64,000 bases of DNA from Saccharothrix sp. NRRL B-16314 (GTDB lineage: Bacteria > Actinomycetota > Actinomycetes > Mycobacteriales > Pseudonocardiaceae): positions 1 to 64,000 of the forward strand of contig NZ_JNXC01000009.1 in the NCBI RefSeq assembly GCF_000716595.1, written 5' to 3'. The position numbers and the translations under genes were made by a program. Every line of letters starts with the position of its first letter. The first letter of the stretch is position 1. Under the pieces are notes generated by a model. The model saw only the letters and a program-made list of their open reading frames with translations, made no database searches and was not told the origin of the DNA. This document shows, one piece after another, positions 9,104 through 17,987 of the stretch.

Positions 9104-9783
9104 GCGGGGTGGCCGTCCGACTGCTGCGCCCCGCCTCCCAGGAGACCTACGACAAGGTCTTCGGGATGGTGTACGTCGGCCTGATGGCCAACGTGCTGCT
9201 GGCGGTGGGCTGCTCGCCGCTGCTGCTGGCGCTGGCCGTCGTGCGCGACCCGCTCGCGTCGTGGCCGTTCTTCGTCGTGCTGTCGGGGTTCTGCGCACCG
9301 GCGCTGGCCGGGGTGTTCGGCTGTTTCGCGGCTCTGGGCGACGGTCCGCCGACGGTGTGGCGACCGTTCGTCACGGCCTACCGGCGTGCCGCCGGGCGTG
9401 CGGTGGCGGTGTGGTTCGGTGGCGCGGCGGTGGTGGCGGTGTTGGCTTTCGACGCCGTCGCGGTGGCCCGCACGTCGTGGGGACCGGCGCTGGTGCCGTT
9501 CTTCGTGACCGCGTCCGTGCTGGTCGTGGCGACGGTGATCGCCGTGGTCCTCGTCCTCGCCACCGGCTCGAACCCGGTTCGGGTGCGTGCGCTCCTGTGG
9601 CCCTGCCTGTGCCTGGTGGCGCGACGCTGGTACCTCGGTCTGGCCAACGTCGTGGTGCTCGGGCTCGCCGTGGCGATCGTGCTGGCCCAGCCGTTGGTGG
9701 GTCTGCTGGTGGCGTGCGCGCCACTGCTCTACGTGGTGTTCGGCAACTCGCGAGCGATCACCGCGCCGTTGTCCGGTCAGTAG
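9100..9783 (+). CDS. YesL-like (DUF624) polytopic membrane protein
   Basis: The protein has 227 residues, with five or six hydrophobic segments and almost no soluble part. The motif YDKVFGMVYVGLMANVLLAVGCSPLL near the N-terminus, followed by GDGPPTVWRPFVTAYRRA, resembles the YesL/DUF624 family. Members of that family sit in plant-polysaccharide loci next to sugar ABC importers, for example in the rhamnogalacturonan cluster of Bacillus. It starts at a GTG overlapping the permease stop (GTGA), so it belongs to the importer operon; another GTG at 9109 is possible. The role is unknown, probably assisting sugar uptake or sensing. Confidence 0.65.
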   Translation: MSGVAVRLLRPASQETYDKVFGMVYVGLMANVLLAVGCSPLLLALAVVRDPLASWPFFVVLSGFCAPALAGVFGCFAALGDGPPTVWRPFVTAYRRAAGRAVAVWFGGAAVVAVLAFDAVAVARTSWGPALVPFFVTASVLVVATVIAVVLVLATGSNPVRVRALLWPCLCLVARRWYLGLANVVVLGLAVAIVLAQPLVGLLVACAPLLYVVFGNSRAITAPLSGQ

Positions 9784-9805
9784 TTCCGTGATCTCGCAAC
9801 CGTCG

Positions 9806-9841
9806 TGGGAGCGCTCCGCCGTAGCTGGAAAGCGCTTTCCA
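9806..9841. promoter_or_regulatory. Tandem LacI-type operators before the GH30-like gene
   Basis: Two CG-centred palindromes lie 50-85 bp upstream of the hydrolase start. TGGGAGCGCTCC (9806-9817) resembles the CebR-type box of actinomycetes, although its outer bases are imperfect. TGGAAAGCGCTTTCCA (9826-9841) is a perfect 16-bp palindrome. The two sites differ in sequence, so two different LacI-family regulators may act here. One could be a cellulose- or general sugar-responsive repressor and the other a hydrolase-specific one. No clear promoter hexamers could be fixed. Confidence 0.55.
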
Positions 9842-9891
9842 CGGTATGTCGCCCCGCCGTGCCGTCCGTTCTGAAGAGGAGATCAACGACG

Positions 9892-12800
9892 ATGAAACCG
9901 CGCAGAACACCCGTCCGGCTCGCCCGCCTGGGGCTGGCCGCCGTGCTGGCGGGCGGTGCCCTTGCCGCGGCCGGGCCTCCGGTGGCGGTCGCCCAGGGGG
10001 AGGCGGTGCAGGCGGTCGTGGTCCGGCCCGACCCGTCCTACCAGCAGCCCGCGTTCGAGGGCTGGGGCACGAGCCTGGTGTGGTTCGCCAACGCCACCGG
10101 CGGCTACCCCGACGAGGTCCGCAACCGCCTCGCCGACCTGCTGTTCGGCGAGGACGGGCTGCGGCTCAACATCGCCCGCTACAACATCGGCGGCGGCAAC
10201 GCGCCGGACGTCCGCCAGGACTACATGAAGGCCGGCGCGACGATGGAGGGCTTCTGGAACGCGCCGGAGGGCACCACCCGCGAGGACGTGGACTGGTGGG
10301 ACCCGGACAACCCGGAGCACTGGAACTGGGACGCCGACGCGAACCAGCGGTGGTGGGTCGACCGGATCAAGGACAAGGTCGACACCTGGGAGGCGTTCAG
10401 CAACTCGCCGCCGTGGTTCCAGACGGTCAGCGGGTACGTGTCCGGCGGGTTCGACCCCAGCGCCGACCAGATCCGCGCCGACCGGGTGGACGACTTCGCC
10501 ACCTACCTGGTCCGGGTGTCCGAGCACATCGAGCGCGAGCACGGCATCGAGTTCGACCTCGTCGAGCCGCTGAACGAGCCGAACACCCCGTACTGGGGCA
10601 CGCAGCTCGGTCCCGACGGTCAACCCACCGGTGGTCGTCAGGAGGGCGCGCACGCCGGTCCGGCCCTCCAGCAGAGCGTGGTCCTCGCGCTCCAGCGGGC
10701 GATGAGCCGGTCCCGGCTCGACGCGCGGCTGTCCGCGATGGACGAGACCGACTCCGGCCGGTTCCGGACCAACTGGAACGGGTACAGCGCCGACGCGCGA
10801 GCGGCCGTCGACCAGCTCAACGTGCACACGTACGGCACCGGTGACCGGACGTCCCCGCGTGACATCGCCAAGGGCGCCGACAAGCCGTTGTGGATGAGCG
10901 AGGTGGACGGCACCTGGGGCAACCGCCACAGCTTCACCGACATGGACCCGGGCCTCGGCATCGCCGAGCGGATCGTCGCCGACATGCGCGAGCTGGAGCC
11001 GTCCGCGTGGGTGCTGTGGCAGGCGATCGAGGACTACAACCCGCAGTTCGCGGCGGGGAAGAACTGGGGCACCGTCCAGGTCCCGTTCGACTGCGCGGCC
11101 GACGCCACGCTGGAGACGTGCCCGGTCCGCACGAACACGAAGTTCGACACGGTCCGGAACTTCACCCACTTCGTGCGGCCCGGCGACCGGGTGATCAAGG
11201 TGGACGACACGTCGAGCCTCGCCGCCGTGTCCGCCTCCGGTGACGCCGCGACGGTCGTGCACGTCAACAGCACGGACCGGCAGCGCGCCGTGGAGCTGGA
11301 CCTGTCGCGGTTCGGCGTGGTGCTGCCGCACGCCACCGTCACCCCCGTGGTGTCGGATGCCGACGGTGGTCTGGTGCGCGGCACCCCGGTGCGGGTCGGC
11401 GACGACCGGTCGGCGACGCTCACCGTGCCTTCCAAGTCGGTCACGACGTTCGTGGTCGACGGGGTCAAGGGCGTGTCGAAGGACGCGGCGCTGGTGCAGG
11501 AAGGGCACGTCTACGGCCTGACCGGCGTGCAGAGCGGCAAGGCCCTGACCCCGGCGGCCGACGGCGGCTCGGCCGTGATCCGGACGGCCGACCAGTCCGA
11601 CGCGGGCGCGTTGTGGCGGGTCGAGAAGGTCACCGAGGGCGTGGGCAACCGCGAGCGCTACGCGGTGTCGCACGCGGTGGACGGCAGGCGGTGGGCGGAT
11701 CGCGGGAGTGGTCTTGTGCTCGAACCGGCGGGCGAAGCCGACCCGGCCGCGCAGTGGATCATGTCCACGACCGGTGACGGCACCTACACGTTCGTCAACG
11801 CGGCCACCGGCCGGCTGCCCGACGTGACCGGTCAGGCCACCGCGGACGGTTCGCCGGTGGGCCTCTACACGCCGTCCTCCGGTGCGAACCAGCGGTGGGC
11901 CGTGGTGGACCGCACCGTGCTGGGCGCGCAGGACGCGGCGGTCTTCACCGTGCCGGGCCGAACGCCCGAACTGCCGTCCACGGTGCCCGCGAAGCTCCGT
12001 GACGGCACGGGCGGCGCGCTGCCCGTGCGGTGGGAGCCGGTGCCGGTGGAGCGGTGGTCCCGACCGGGGACCGTGCGGGTGCCGGGCACCGCGACCGATC
12101 CGCTCGGGCGGACGTTCCACACCACGGCGGTCGTCACGGTGGACACCATCGCGTCGACGCAGCCCGCGCGGGCGAAGGCGTACGTGGGCGGCACGCCTTC
12201 GTTGCCCGCCACCGTGATCGGTGTCGGTGCGAACGGTGGGACCACGGAGCTGCCGGTGACGTGGGAGGCGATGCCGACGACCACCGAGCCCGGCGTGGTG
12301 ACGGTCGACGGCACGGCACGGGTGGTCGACGGCTCCGCGGTGCCCGCGACGGCACGGGTGCAGGTCACCGCGCCGGTCGAGACCAACGCGGCGCTCGAGG
12401 ACGGGGTGCGCGCTTCGTCCACCTACACCGAGCCCGGCTACTCCGCGGACCGGCTGCGCAACGGCGTCACGAACGACAAGGCGTGGTCCAACTGGAGGTC
12501 GGGCACGAAGAACCCGTCGGACACGCTGACGTACCAGCTGCCGGGCGCACGGGACGTCGACCGGGTCGTCGTGCACTTCTACCGCGACGGGTCGACCGCG
12601 AGCTACGCGCAATCGCTGCGGGTGCAGGTGCGGGACGCCGGCGGCACGTGGGTCGACGCGAGTGACGTGGTGCCGGTGGTCGGTGACGGCGCGCCCGCGC
12701 CCGTGGTGGAGGTGCCCCTGCGGGCATCGGCCACCGACGCGGTCAGGGTGGTGTTCACCGCGCGGCCGTCGATGTACATGACGATCAGCGAGATCGAGGT

Positions 12801-13062
12801 GTTCGCCAAGGCGCCCGGACGGTCGGCGGAGGCGTCGGCGGCCCGGCTCGCCGTGGACGGCACGCCGGTCGCGGGCTTCGACCCGGGCATTTCGGAGTAC
12901 CAGGTCGACGCACGGCGGGGCGAGGTGACGGCGGTCGCGGCCGACCCGTACGCGGAGGTGGCGGTCGACCAGGCCGACCACTCCGACCCGGTCGCGAAGG
13001 TCACCGTGACCAGCGAGGACGGTACGGCGCAACGGGAGTACACGGTCCGGTTCAAGGGCTGA
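9892..13062 (+). CDS. Secreted multidomain GH30-like glycoside hydrolase (possible endo-beta-1,6-galactanase)
   Basis: The protein has 1056 residues. A signal peptide covers about residues 1-35 (basic start, LAAVLAGGALAAAGPPVAVAQG). The catalytic (beta/alpha)8 domain spans about 45-500: FEGWGTSLVWFANATGG is the GH30 beta-sandwich/barrel start, NEPN carries the probable acid/base Glu229, and MSEVDGTWG carries the probable nucleophile Glu337. After it come a ricin-like trefoil (about 530-690), two bacterial Ig-like Big_4 repeats (about 695-845), a CBM32/F5-8C-like carbohydrate-binding domain (about 850-990) and a cadherin-like sandwich (about 990-1056). GAGGAG lies upstream of the ATG. The sequence type FEGWGTSLVWFA suggests endo-beta-1,6-galactanase subfamily 5, acting on arabinogalactan side chains; the exact linkage is an inference. 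The gene ends just before a strong hairpin. Confidence 0.83.
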   Translation: MKPRRTPVRLARLGLAAVLAGGALAAAGPPVAVAQGEAVQAVVVRPDPSYQQPAFEGWGTSLVWFANATGGYPDEVRNRLADLLFGEDGLRLNIARYNIGGGNAPDVRQDYMKAGATMEGFWNAPEGTTREDVDWWDPDNPEHWNWDADANQRWWVDRIKDKVDTWEAFSNSPPWFQTVSGYVSGGFDPSADQIRADRVDDFATYLVRVSEHIEREHGIEFDLVEPLNEPNTPYWGTQLGPDGQPTGGRQEGAHAGPALQQSVVLALQRAMSRSRLDARLSAMDETDSGRFRTNWNGYSADARAAVDQLNVHTYGTGDRTSPRDIAKGADKPLWMSEVDGTWGNRHSFTDMDPGLGIAERIVADMRELEPSAWVLWQAIEDYNPQFAAGKNWGTVQVPFDCAADATLETCPVRTNTKFDTVRNFTHFVRPGDRVIKVDDTSSLAAVSASGDAATVVHVNSTDRQRAVELDLSRFGVVLPHATVTPVVSDADGGLVRGTPVRVGDDRSATLTVPSKSVTTFVVDGVKGVSKDAALVQEGHVYGLTGVQSGKALTPAADGGSAVIRTADQSDAGALWRVEKVTEGVGNRERYAVSHAVDGRRWADRGSGLVLEPAGEADPAAQWIMSTTGDGTYTFVNAATGRLPDVTGQATADGSPVGLYTPSSGANQRWAVVDRTVLGAQDAAVFTVPGRTPELPSTVPAKLRDGTGGALPVRWEPVPVERWSRPGTVRVPGTATDPLGRTFHTTAVVTVDTIASTQPARAKAYVGGTPSLPATVIGVGANGGTTELPVTWEAMPTTTEPGVVTVDGTARVVDGSAVPATARVQVTAPVETNAALEDGVRASSTYTEPGYSADRLRNGVTNDKAWSNWRSGTKNPSDTLTYQLPGARDVDRVVVHFYRDGSTASYAQSLRVQVRDAGGTWVDASDVVPVVGDGAPAPVVEVPLRASATDAVRVVFTARPSMYMTISEIEVFAKAPGRSAEASAARLAVDGTPVAGFDPGISEYQVDARRGEVTAVAADPYAEVAVDQADHSDPVAKVTVTSEDGTAQREYTVRFKG

Positions 13063-13070
13063 TCACGTGG

Positions 13071-13104
13071 GTGGTGCGGCCGGGACACCCTCCGGCCGCA
13101 CCAC
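13071..13104. terminator. Bidirectional hairpin terminator
   Basis: A perfect 13-bp stem, GTGGTGCGGCCGG paired with CCGGCCGCACCAC, has an 8-nt loop. It lies in the 49 bp between the converging GH30-like gene and rhamnulokinase and can serve both strands. There is no U-tract, as is common in actinomycetes. Confidence 0.75.
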
Positions 13105-13111
13105 CTCCGCG

Positions 13112-14551
13112 TCAGACCGGCAGGGGCGTGGTCAGGCGTTCTTCCGCCGCCCGCCACGCCTCGGCACCACCGTCCGGTTCGTACCGGACCAGTTCGGCCG
13201 AGGCGCGCACCAGCGCCCGCAGCTCGGGCAGACCGCCGGTGACGGCACCCAGCGCACGAGCCTGGACCAGCGCGTTGCCGTAGGCCGCGGCCTCGACCGG
13301 TCCGGCGATCACGGGCAGTCCGCACGCGTCGGCGGTGAGCCGGCACAGCAAGCGGTTGCGCGCCCCGCCGCCGACGACGTGCACGACCCCGACGCGTCGC
13401 CCCGACAGCTCGGCGGCCTGGCGGACCGCCCGGCGGTGGGCCAGGGCCAGGCTGTCCAGCACGCACCGCACCACCGCCGCACGCGTCGCGGGCGCGGGCT
13501 GACCGGTCCGGGTGCAGGCGGCGGCGATCCGGGCGGGCATGTCGCCGGGCGGGATGAACGCCGGATCGCCCGCGTCGACCACGGCCGTCAGGCCCGGTTC
13601 GCCCGCCGCGGCGTCCAAGAGGCCCGACAAATCCGGGTCGCCCCACTCGCGCAGGCACTCCTGCAACAGCCAGAGGCCCATCACGTTGCGCAGGTAGCGG
13701 ACCGTGCCGTCGACGCCGAGTTCGTTGGAGAAGTTGGCCCGGCGACCGGCCTCGGTGAGCACCGGGGTGTCCAGCTCGACCCCGACCAGCGACCACGTGC
13801 CGGTGGCGACGTAGGCGAAGTCCCGCGTGGCCGCGGGCACCCCGACGACGGCGGACGCGGTGTCGTGCGACCCGACCGCCACCACCGGGACGGAACCGGC
13901 GCCCACGTGCGGCAGGAGTTCGCCGATCACCGTGCCGGGTTCGACCAGGGGCGTGAACAACCCCTCGGCGATGCCCAGCCGGGACAGCAACTCCGCGGAC
14001 CACGTGCGGGTGCGGGCGTCGAGCAGGCCGGTGGTGGAGGCGTTGGTGACCTCGGTGACCCGTGCACCGGTGAGCCAGTGCCCGAGCAGGTCCGGGATCA
14101 GCAACAACTGCCGTGCCGCCGCCAGCTGCGGTGTGCCCCGCGCGGCGGCGAGTTGGTAGACGGTGTTGAACGGCAGCACTTGCAGCCCGGTGACGCCGTA
14201 CAGCTCGGCCGCCGGGACGCGGGCGTGGACGGCCTCCGGGACTCCGTCGGTGCGCGCGTCCCGGTAGTGCACGGGGTTGCCGAGCAACGCGCCGGTGGCG
14301 TCCAGCAGGCCGTAGTCGACGGCCCACGAGTCGATGCCGACCGAGTCGAGCTCCGGCCCGGCGGCACGCAGGCCGTCGAGCACGCCCTGGTAGAGGGCGA
14401 GGACGTCCCAGTGCAGGGTGTCGCCGAGGCGCACCGGCCCGTTGGGGAACCGGTGCGCCTCGGTGAAGCCCACCCGGTCGGCCTCGATGTCGAAGGCCAT
14501 CACGCGCCCGCTGGACGCGCCCAGGTCGACGGCCGCGATCCGCACGCCCAT
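13112..14551 (-). CDS. rhaB: L-rhamnulokinase
   Basis: The enzyme phosphorylates L-rhamnulose at O-1 with ATP in the cytoplasm. The protein has 479 residues, normal for FGGY kinases. The N-terminal nucleotide-binding motif VDLGASSGRV (about residues 8-17) has the A-S-S-G-R variant typical of rhamnulokinases. GIDSWAVDYGLLD and GSHDTASAVVGVP follow, with the catalytic Asp in HDTAS. FVATGTWSLVGVE-like (here AYVATGTWSLVGVE) and VHVVGGGARNRLLCRLTADACG are the second-domain FGGY signatures. The start overlaps the stop of the bifunctional aldolase gene by 1 bp, so it is the last gene of the rhaI - aldolase - rhaB operon. Confidence 0.93.
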   Translation of the reverse strand: MGVRIAAVDLGASSGRVMAFDIEADRVGFTEAHRFPNGPVRLGDTLHWDVLALYQGVLDGLRAAGPELDSVGIDSWAVDYGLLDATGALLGNPVHYRDARTDGVPEAVHARVPAAELYGVTGLQVLPFNTVYQLAAARGTPQLAAARQLLLIPDLLGHWLTGARVTEVTNASTTGLLDARTRTWSAELLSRLGIAEGLFTPLVEPGTVIGELLPHVGAGSVPVVAVGSHDTASAVVGVPAATRDFAYVATGTWSLVGVELDTPVLTEAGRRANFSNELGVDGTVRYLRNVMGLWLLQECLREWGDPDLSGLLDAAAGEPGLTAVVDAGDPAFIPPGDMPARIAAACTRTGQPAPATRAAVVRCVLDSLALAHRRAVRQAAELSGRRVGVVHVVGGGARNRLLCRLTADACGLPVIAGPVEAAAYGNALVQARALGAVTGGLPELRALVRASAELVRYEPDGGAEAWRAAEERLTTPLPV

Positions 14552-16590
14552 CAGCGCAGGAACGCGGCGGCGACGCCGGAGTCGACCGGGACGTGCAGCC
14601 CGGTGGTCTGGGAGAGATCACCGCCGGTCAGCGCGAAGACGGCGGCGGCGACGTGCTCGGGCAGCACTTCGCGGCCGAGCAGGGTGCGCTTGGCGTAGTA
14701 GGCGCCCAGTTCCGCCTCCGGCACCCCGTACACGGCGGCCCGCCGGGCGCCCCAGCCCCCGGCGAAGATGCCCGAACCGCGCACCACCCCGTCGGGGTTG
14801 ACGCCGTTGACGCGGATGCCGTGCGGCCCGAGTTCGGCCGCCAGCAACCGCACCTGGTGGGCCTGGTCGGCCTTGGTCGCGCCGTAGGCGACGTTGTTGG
14901 GCCCGGCGAACACGCCGTTCTTCGAGGAGATGTAGACGATGTCGCCGCCGATGCCCTGGTCGACCATCACGCGTGCGGCGGCCCGTGACACCAGGAACGA
15001 CCCGCGCGCCATCACGTCGTGCTGGAGGTCCCAGTCGCGCACGGTGGTCTCCAGCAGCGGCTTGGAGATCGACAGCCCGGCGTTGTTCACGACCAGGTCG
15101 ACCCCGCCGAAGGCGAGCACGGCCTCGGCGAAGGCCCGCTCCACGGCGTCCTCGTCCGACACGTCCGCGGCCACGCCGATCGCGGTGTCCGTGCCGCCGA
15201 TCCCGGCGGCGACCGCCGCGGCCTTCTCACCGTCGAGGTCGGCGACGACCACGCACGCGCCCTCGGCGGCCAGCCGTTCGGCGATGGCCTTGCCGATGCC
15301 GGACGCCGCGCCGGTGACCAGGGCGACGCGGGTCGCCAACGGCTTGGGCTTCGGCATCCGGGCCAGCTTGGCCTCTTCGAGCGCCCAGTACTCGATCCGG
15401 AACTTCTCCGACTCCGCGATCGGCCGGTACGTCGACACGGACTCCGCGCCGCGCATGACGTTGACGGCGTTGACGTAGAACTCGCCCGCCACCCGCGCGG
15501 TCTGCTTGTTGCGGCCGAAGGAGAACATGCCGACGCCGGGCACCAGCACGATCGCCGGGTCCGCCCCGCGCATGGCCGGCGAGTCCGGGGTGGCGTGCCG
15601 CTCGTAGTAGGCGCGGTAGTCGTCCCGGTAGGCCGCGTGCAGCTCCTTGAGCCGCTTGGTGATCTCCTCGACGCTCGCCGTGGCGGGCAGGTCGACCACG
15701 AGCGGCTTGACCTTGGTGCGCAGGAAGTGGTCCGGGCACGAGGTGCCCAGCTCGGCCAGCGGTGCCAGCTTCTCCCGGGCCAGGAAGTCCAGCACCACGT
15801 CGGCGTCGGTGTAGTGGCCCACCTGCGGGTGGTCGGTCGACGCCAGCCCGCGGACGGTCGGGAAGATCGCCGCCGCCTTGGCCCGCCGCTCGCCCTCGGG
15901 CAGCGGCTCGTTCCCCGGGACGATCGGGCCGAACGGCTCGGCGGTGCCGTGCTCGGCCAGGAACTCCTCGGCCGTGCGGATGATCTCCGCGGAGTGCGCC
16001 TCGCACTCCTCGGACGTGTCACCCCACGCGGTGATCCCGTGCCCGCCGAGCACGCACCCGATGGCCTGCGGGTTCGCCGCCTTGATCGCCGCGATGTCCA
16101 GGCCCAGCTGGAAACCGGGCCGACGCCAGTCCACCCACGCCACCCGGTCGCCGAAGCACCGCCGGGTCAGCTCCTCCCCGTCGGCCGCGGTCGCGAGCGC
16201 GATGCCCGAGTCGGGGTGCAGGTGGTCCACGTGCGGTGCGTCCACTAGGCCGTGCATGGCGGTGTCGATCGACGGCGCCGCGCCGCCCTTGCCGTGCAGG
16301 CAGTAGTCGAACGCGGCGACCACCTCGTCCTCGCGGTCGACGCCCGGGTAGACGTCCACCAGCGCGCGCAGCCGGTCCAGCCGCAGCACGGCCAGGCCGG
16401 CGGGGGTGAGCGTGCCCAGGTCGCCGCCCGAGCCCTTCACCCACATCAGCTGGACCCGGTCGCCGGTGACCGGGTCGGTCTCCGCGCCCTTGGCGGAGGT
16501 GTTGCCGCCGGCGTAGTTGGTGTTGCGCGGGTCGGCGCCCAGCCGGTTCGAGCGGGCGACCAGCGACGCCACGGTCGTGTTGTCAGTCAT
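14551..16590 (-). CDS. rhaEW: Bifunctional rhamnulose-1-phosphate aldolase / L-lactaldehyde dehydrogenase
   Basis: The protein has 679 residues and two domains. Residues about 1-430 are a class II aldolase: NYAGGNTSAKG, then VKGSGGDLGTL, then HVDHLHPDS with zinc-binding His, and GGHGITAWG. It would cleave L-rhamnulose-1-phosphate into dihydroxyacetone phosphate and L-lactaldehyde. Residues about 435-679 are a short-chain dehydrogenase: VALVTGAASGIGKAIAERL is the NAD-binding motif, NNAG follows, and Tyr/Lys lie in NNVAYGATKADQ. It would oxidise L-lactaldehyde. The fusion is known from Bacillus-type and actinobacterial rhamnose pathways. The ATG at 16590 begins MTDNTTVASL; an upstream extension to 16758 is Pro/Arg-rich and unlike any aldolase, so it was rejected. 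The gene lies 40 bp after rhaI. Confidence 0.92.
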   Translation of the reverse strand: MTDNTTVASLVARSNRLGADPRNTNYAGGNTSAKGAETDPVTGDRVQLMWVKGSGGDLGTLTPAGLAVLRLDRLRALVDVYPGVDREDEVVAAFDYCLHGKGGAAPSIDTAMHGLVDAPHVDHLHPDSGIALATAADGEELTRRCFGDRVAWVDWRRPGFQLGLDIAAIKAANPQAIGCVLGGHGITAWGDTSEECEAHSAEIIRTAEEFLAEHGTAEPFGPIVPGNEPLPEGERRAKAAAIFPTVRGLASTDHPQVGHYTDADVVLDFLAREKLAPLAELGTSCPDHFLRTKVKPLVVDLPATASVEEITKRLKELHAAYRDDYRAYYERHATPDSPAMRGADPAIVLVPGVGMFSFGRNKQTARVAGEFYVNAVNVMRGAESVSTYRPIAESEKFRIEYWALEEAKLARMPKPKPLATRVALVTGAASGIGKAIAERLAAEGACVVVADLDGEKAAAVAAGIGGTDTAIGVAADVSDEDAVERAFAEAVLAFGGVDLVVNNAGLSISKPLLETTVRDWDLQHDVMARGSFLVSRAAARVMVDQGIGGDIVYISSKNGVFAGPNNVAYGATKADQAHQVRLLAAELGPHGIRVNGVNPDGVVRGSGIFAGGWGARRAAVYGVPEAELGAYYAKRTLLGREVLPEHVAAAVFALTGGDLSQTTGLHVPVDSGVAAAFLR

Positions 16591-16630
16591 CTTCGGAGAG
16601 GCTCCTCGTGGACGAGCGGTGGCGACGGGA

Positions 16631-17791
16631 TCAGGTCCAGGCGGCCTGCGTGCCGCCGACGCGCCCGGCGGCGATCTCGGCGGCGTAGCCGGAGGCCCGG
16701 TAGGCGGCCATCGGGTCACGCGGCAGCCCGCGGGCCTCGCGGCGGTCGGCGAGGACACCGCGCACGTCGGTGTGGAAGGCGTCCATCAGCACGTCGTGGG
16801 CGCCGAGCACGTCACCGGCCTCTTCCGCCGCGGCCAACGCGCCGGTGTCCACGAGCAGGGCCTTGGCCAGCGCCTGCTCGACGTTGAGGACGGACCGGAT
16901 CTGGCCCGCGATCTTGTCCTCGATGTTGTGGCACTGGTCGAGCATGAAGTTCACCCCGGACTCCGGCAGGTGCCCGCCGACCGCGGCGATCTCGACCATG
17001 ATCCGGAACAGCTGGAACGGGTCGGCCGAGCCCACGATCAGGTCGTCGTCGGCGTAGTAGCGGGAGTTGAAGTCGAACGCGCCCAGCCGCCCGGCCCGCA
17101 GCAGTTGCATCACGATGAACTCGATGTTGGTGCCCGGCGCGTGGTGCCCGGTGTCCAGCACCACCTGCGCCCGGTCGCCCAGCGCCTGGCAGTGCAGCAG
17201 CGCGGTGCCCCAGTCCGGGATGTCCATGGCGTAGAAGTAGGGCTCGAAGAACTTGTACTCGACCAGCAGCCGGTGCTCCGGTGCCAGGGCCGCGTAGATC
17301 TGCGCGAGCGAGTCGGCCAACCGGTCCTGCCGGGCCCGCAACGACGCCTGCCCCGCGTAGTTCGTGCCGTCCGGCAGCCACAGCTTCAGGTCGGTCGACC
17401 GGGTCTCCGCCATGATCTCGACGCAGTCGAGGTGGTGCCCGACGGCCTTGGCGCGCACCGCCGGATCGGTGTGCGTCAGCGAGCCGAACTTGTAGTCGTC
17501 GTCCTGGAACAGGTTCGAGTTGATCGCCCCGATCCGCACGCCGTGCTCCTCGGCGTGCGCGGCGAGCGCCCCGTAGTCCTCGACCCGGTCCCACGGGATG
17601 TGCAGGGACACGCGCGGGGCCAGCCCGGTCAGCGCGTGCACGCGTGCGGCGTCCGCGATCTTCTCGAACGGGTCCCGCGGGGTGCCCGGTGTGCTGAACA
17701 CCTTGAACCGGGTGCCGGAGTTCCCGTACGCCCAACTCGGCACCTCGATGGTGAACCCGTCGAGGCCCGACAGCACCTCCTGTGGGGACAT
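16631..17791 (-). CDS. rhaI: L-rhamnose isomerase, RhaI type
   Basis: The enzyme converts L-rhamnose to L-rhamnulose in the cytoplasm. The protein has 386 residues and resembles the Pseudomonas stutzeri-type isomerase (TIM barrel, two metal ions), not E. coli RhaA. Motifs are GTRFKVFSTPGTPRDPFEKI near the start, VSLHIPWD, AINSNLFQDDDYKFGSL, then VEYKFFEPYFYAMDIPDWG with a metal-binding Glu, VVLDTGHHAPGTNIEFIV, and FDFNSRYYADDDLIVGS with metal-binding Asp residues. GTG and ATG codons are adjacent at the start (17794, 17791); the ATG is preferred. It is the first gene of the catabolic operon, divergent from the LacI regulator. Confidence 0.93.
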   Translation of the reverse strand: MSPQEVLSGLDGFTIEVPSWAYGNSGTRFKVFSTPGTPRDPFEKIADAARVHALTGLAPRVSLHIPWDRVEDYGALAAHAEEHGVRIGAINSNLFQDDDYKFGSLTHTDPAVRAKAVGHHLDCVEIMAETRSTDLKLWLPDGTNYAGQASLRARQDRLADSLAQIYAALAPEHRLLVEYKFFEPYFYAMDIPDWGTALLHCQALGDRAQVVLDTGHHAPGTNIEFIVMQLLRAGRLGAFDFNSRYYADDDLIVGSADPFQLFRIMVEIAAVGGHLPESGVNFMLDQCHNIEDKIAGQIRSVLNVEQALAKALLVDTGALAAAEEAGDVLGAHDVLMDAFHTDVRGVLADRREARGLPRDPMAAYRASGYAAEIAAGRVGGTQAAWT

Positions 17792-17848
17792 CACACGTCG
17801 TTCCTCTCGACAGCGGGGTCAACCGGCAGCCTCGACGTTAGCCCACTT

Positions 17849-17949
17849 TGGAACGTTTCACAACGGCCCTGTGCAGCGCCGATGCAGTCCGGGCTGGACA
17901 GACGACCCGGCTGCTAAACTCGCCGCAAAGCCAGTGCTTGGACGTTTCA
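17849..17949. promoter_or_regulatory. Rhamnose-type LacI operators between rhaI and the regulator gene
   Basis: The divergent intergenic region carries TGGAACGTTTCA (17849-17860), one mismatch from the palindrome TGAAACGTTTCA, and a half-site match TTGGACGTTTCA (17938-17949). The same motif recurs before the transporter genes at 19056 and 19142. The four sites together indicate a single LacI-family regulon, with autoregulation of the regulator gene. Confidence 0.7.
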
Positions 17950-17987
17950 CCGCACGTCCGCGTGGAGCACGGAGGAGGGGTGCCGGA

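Noticed and set aside
16591..16758. 56-codon N-terminal extension of the bifunctional aldolase
   Set aside because: Pro/Arg-rich and overlapping the end of rhaI; family similarity begins at MTDNTT.
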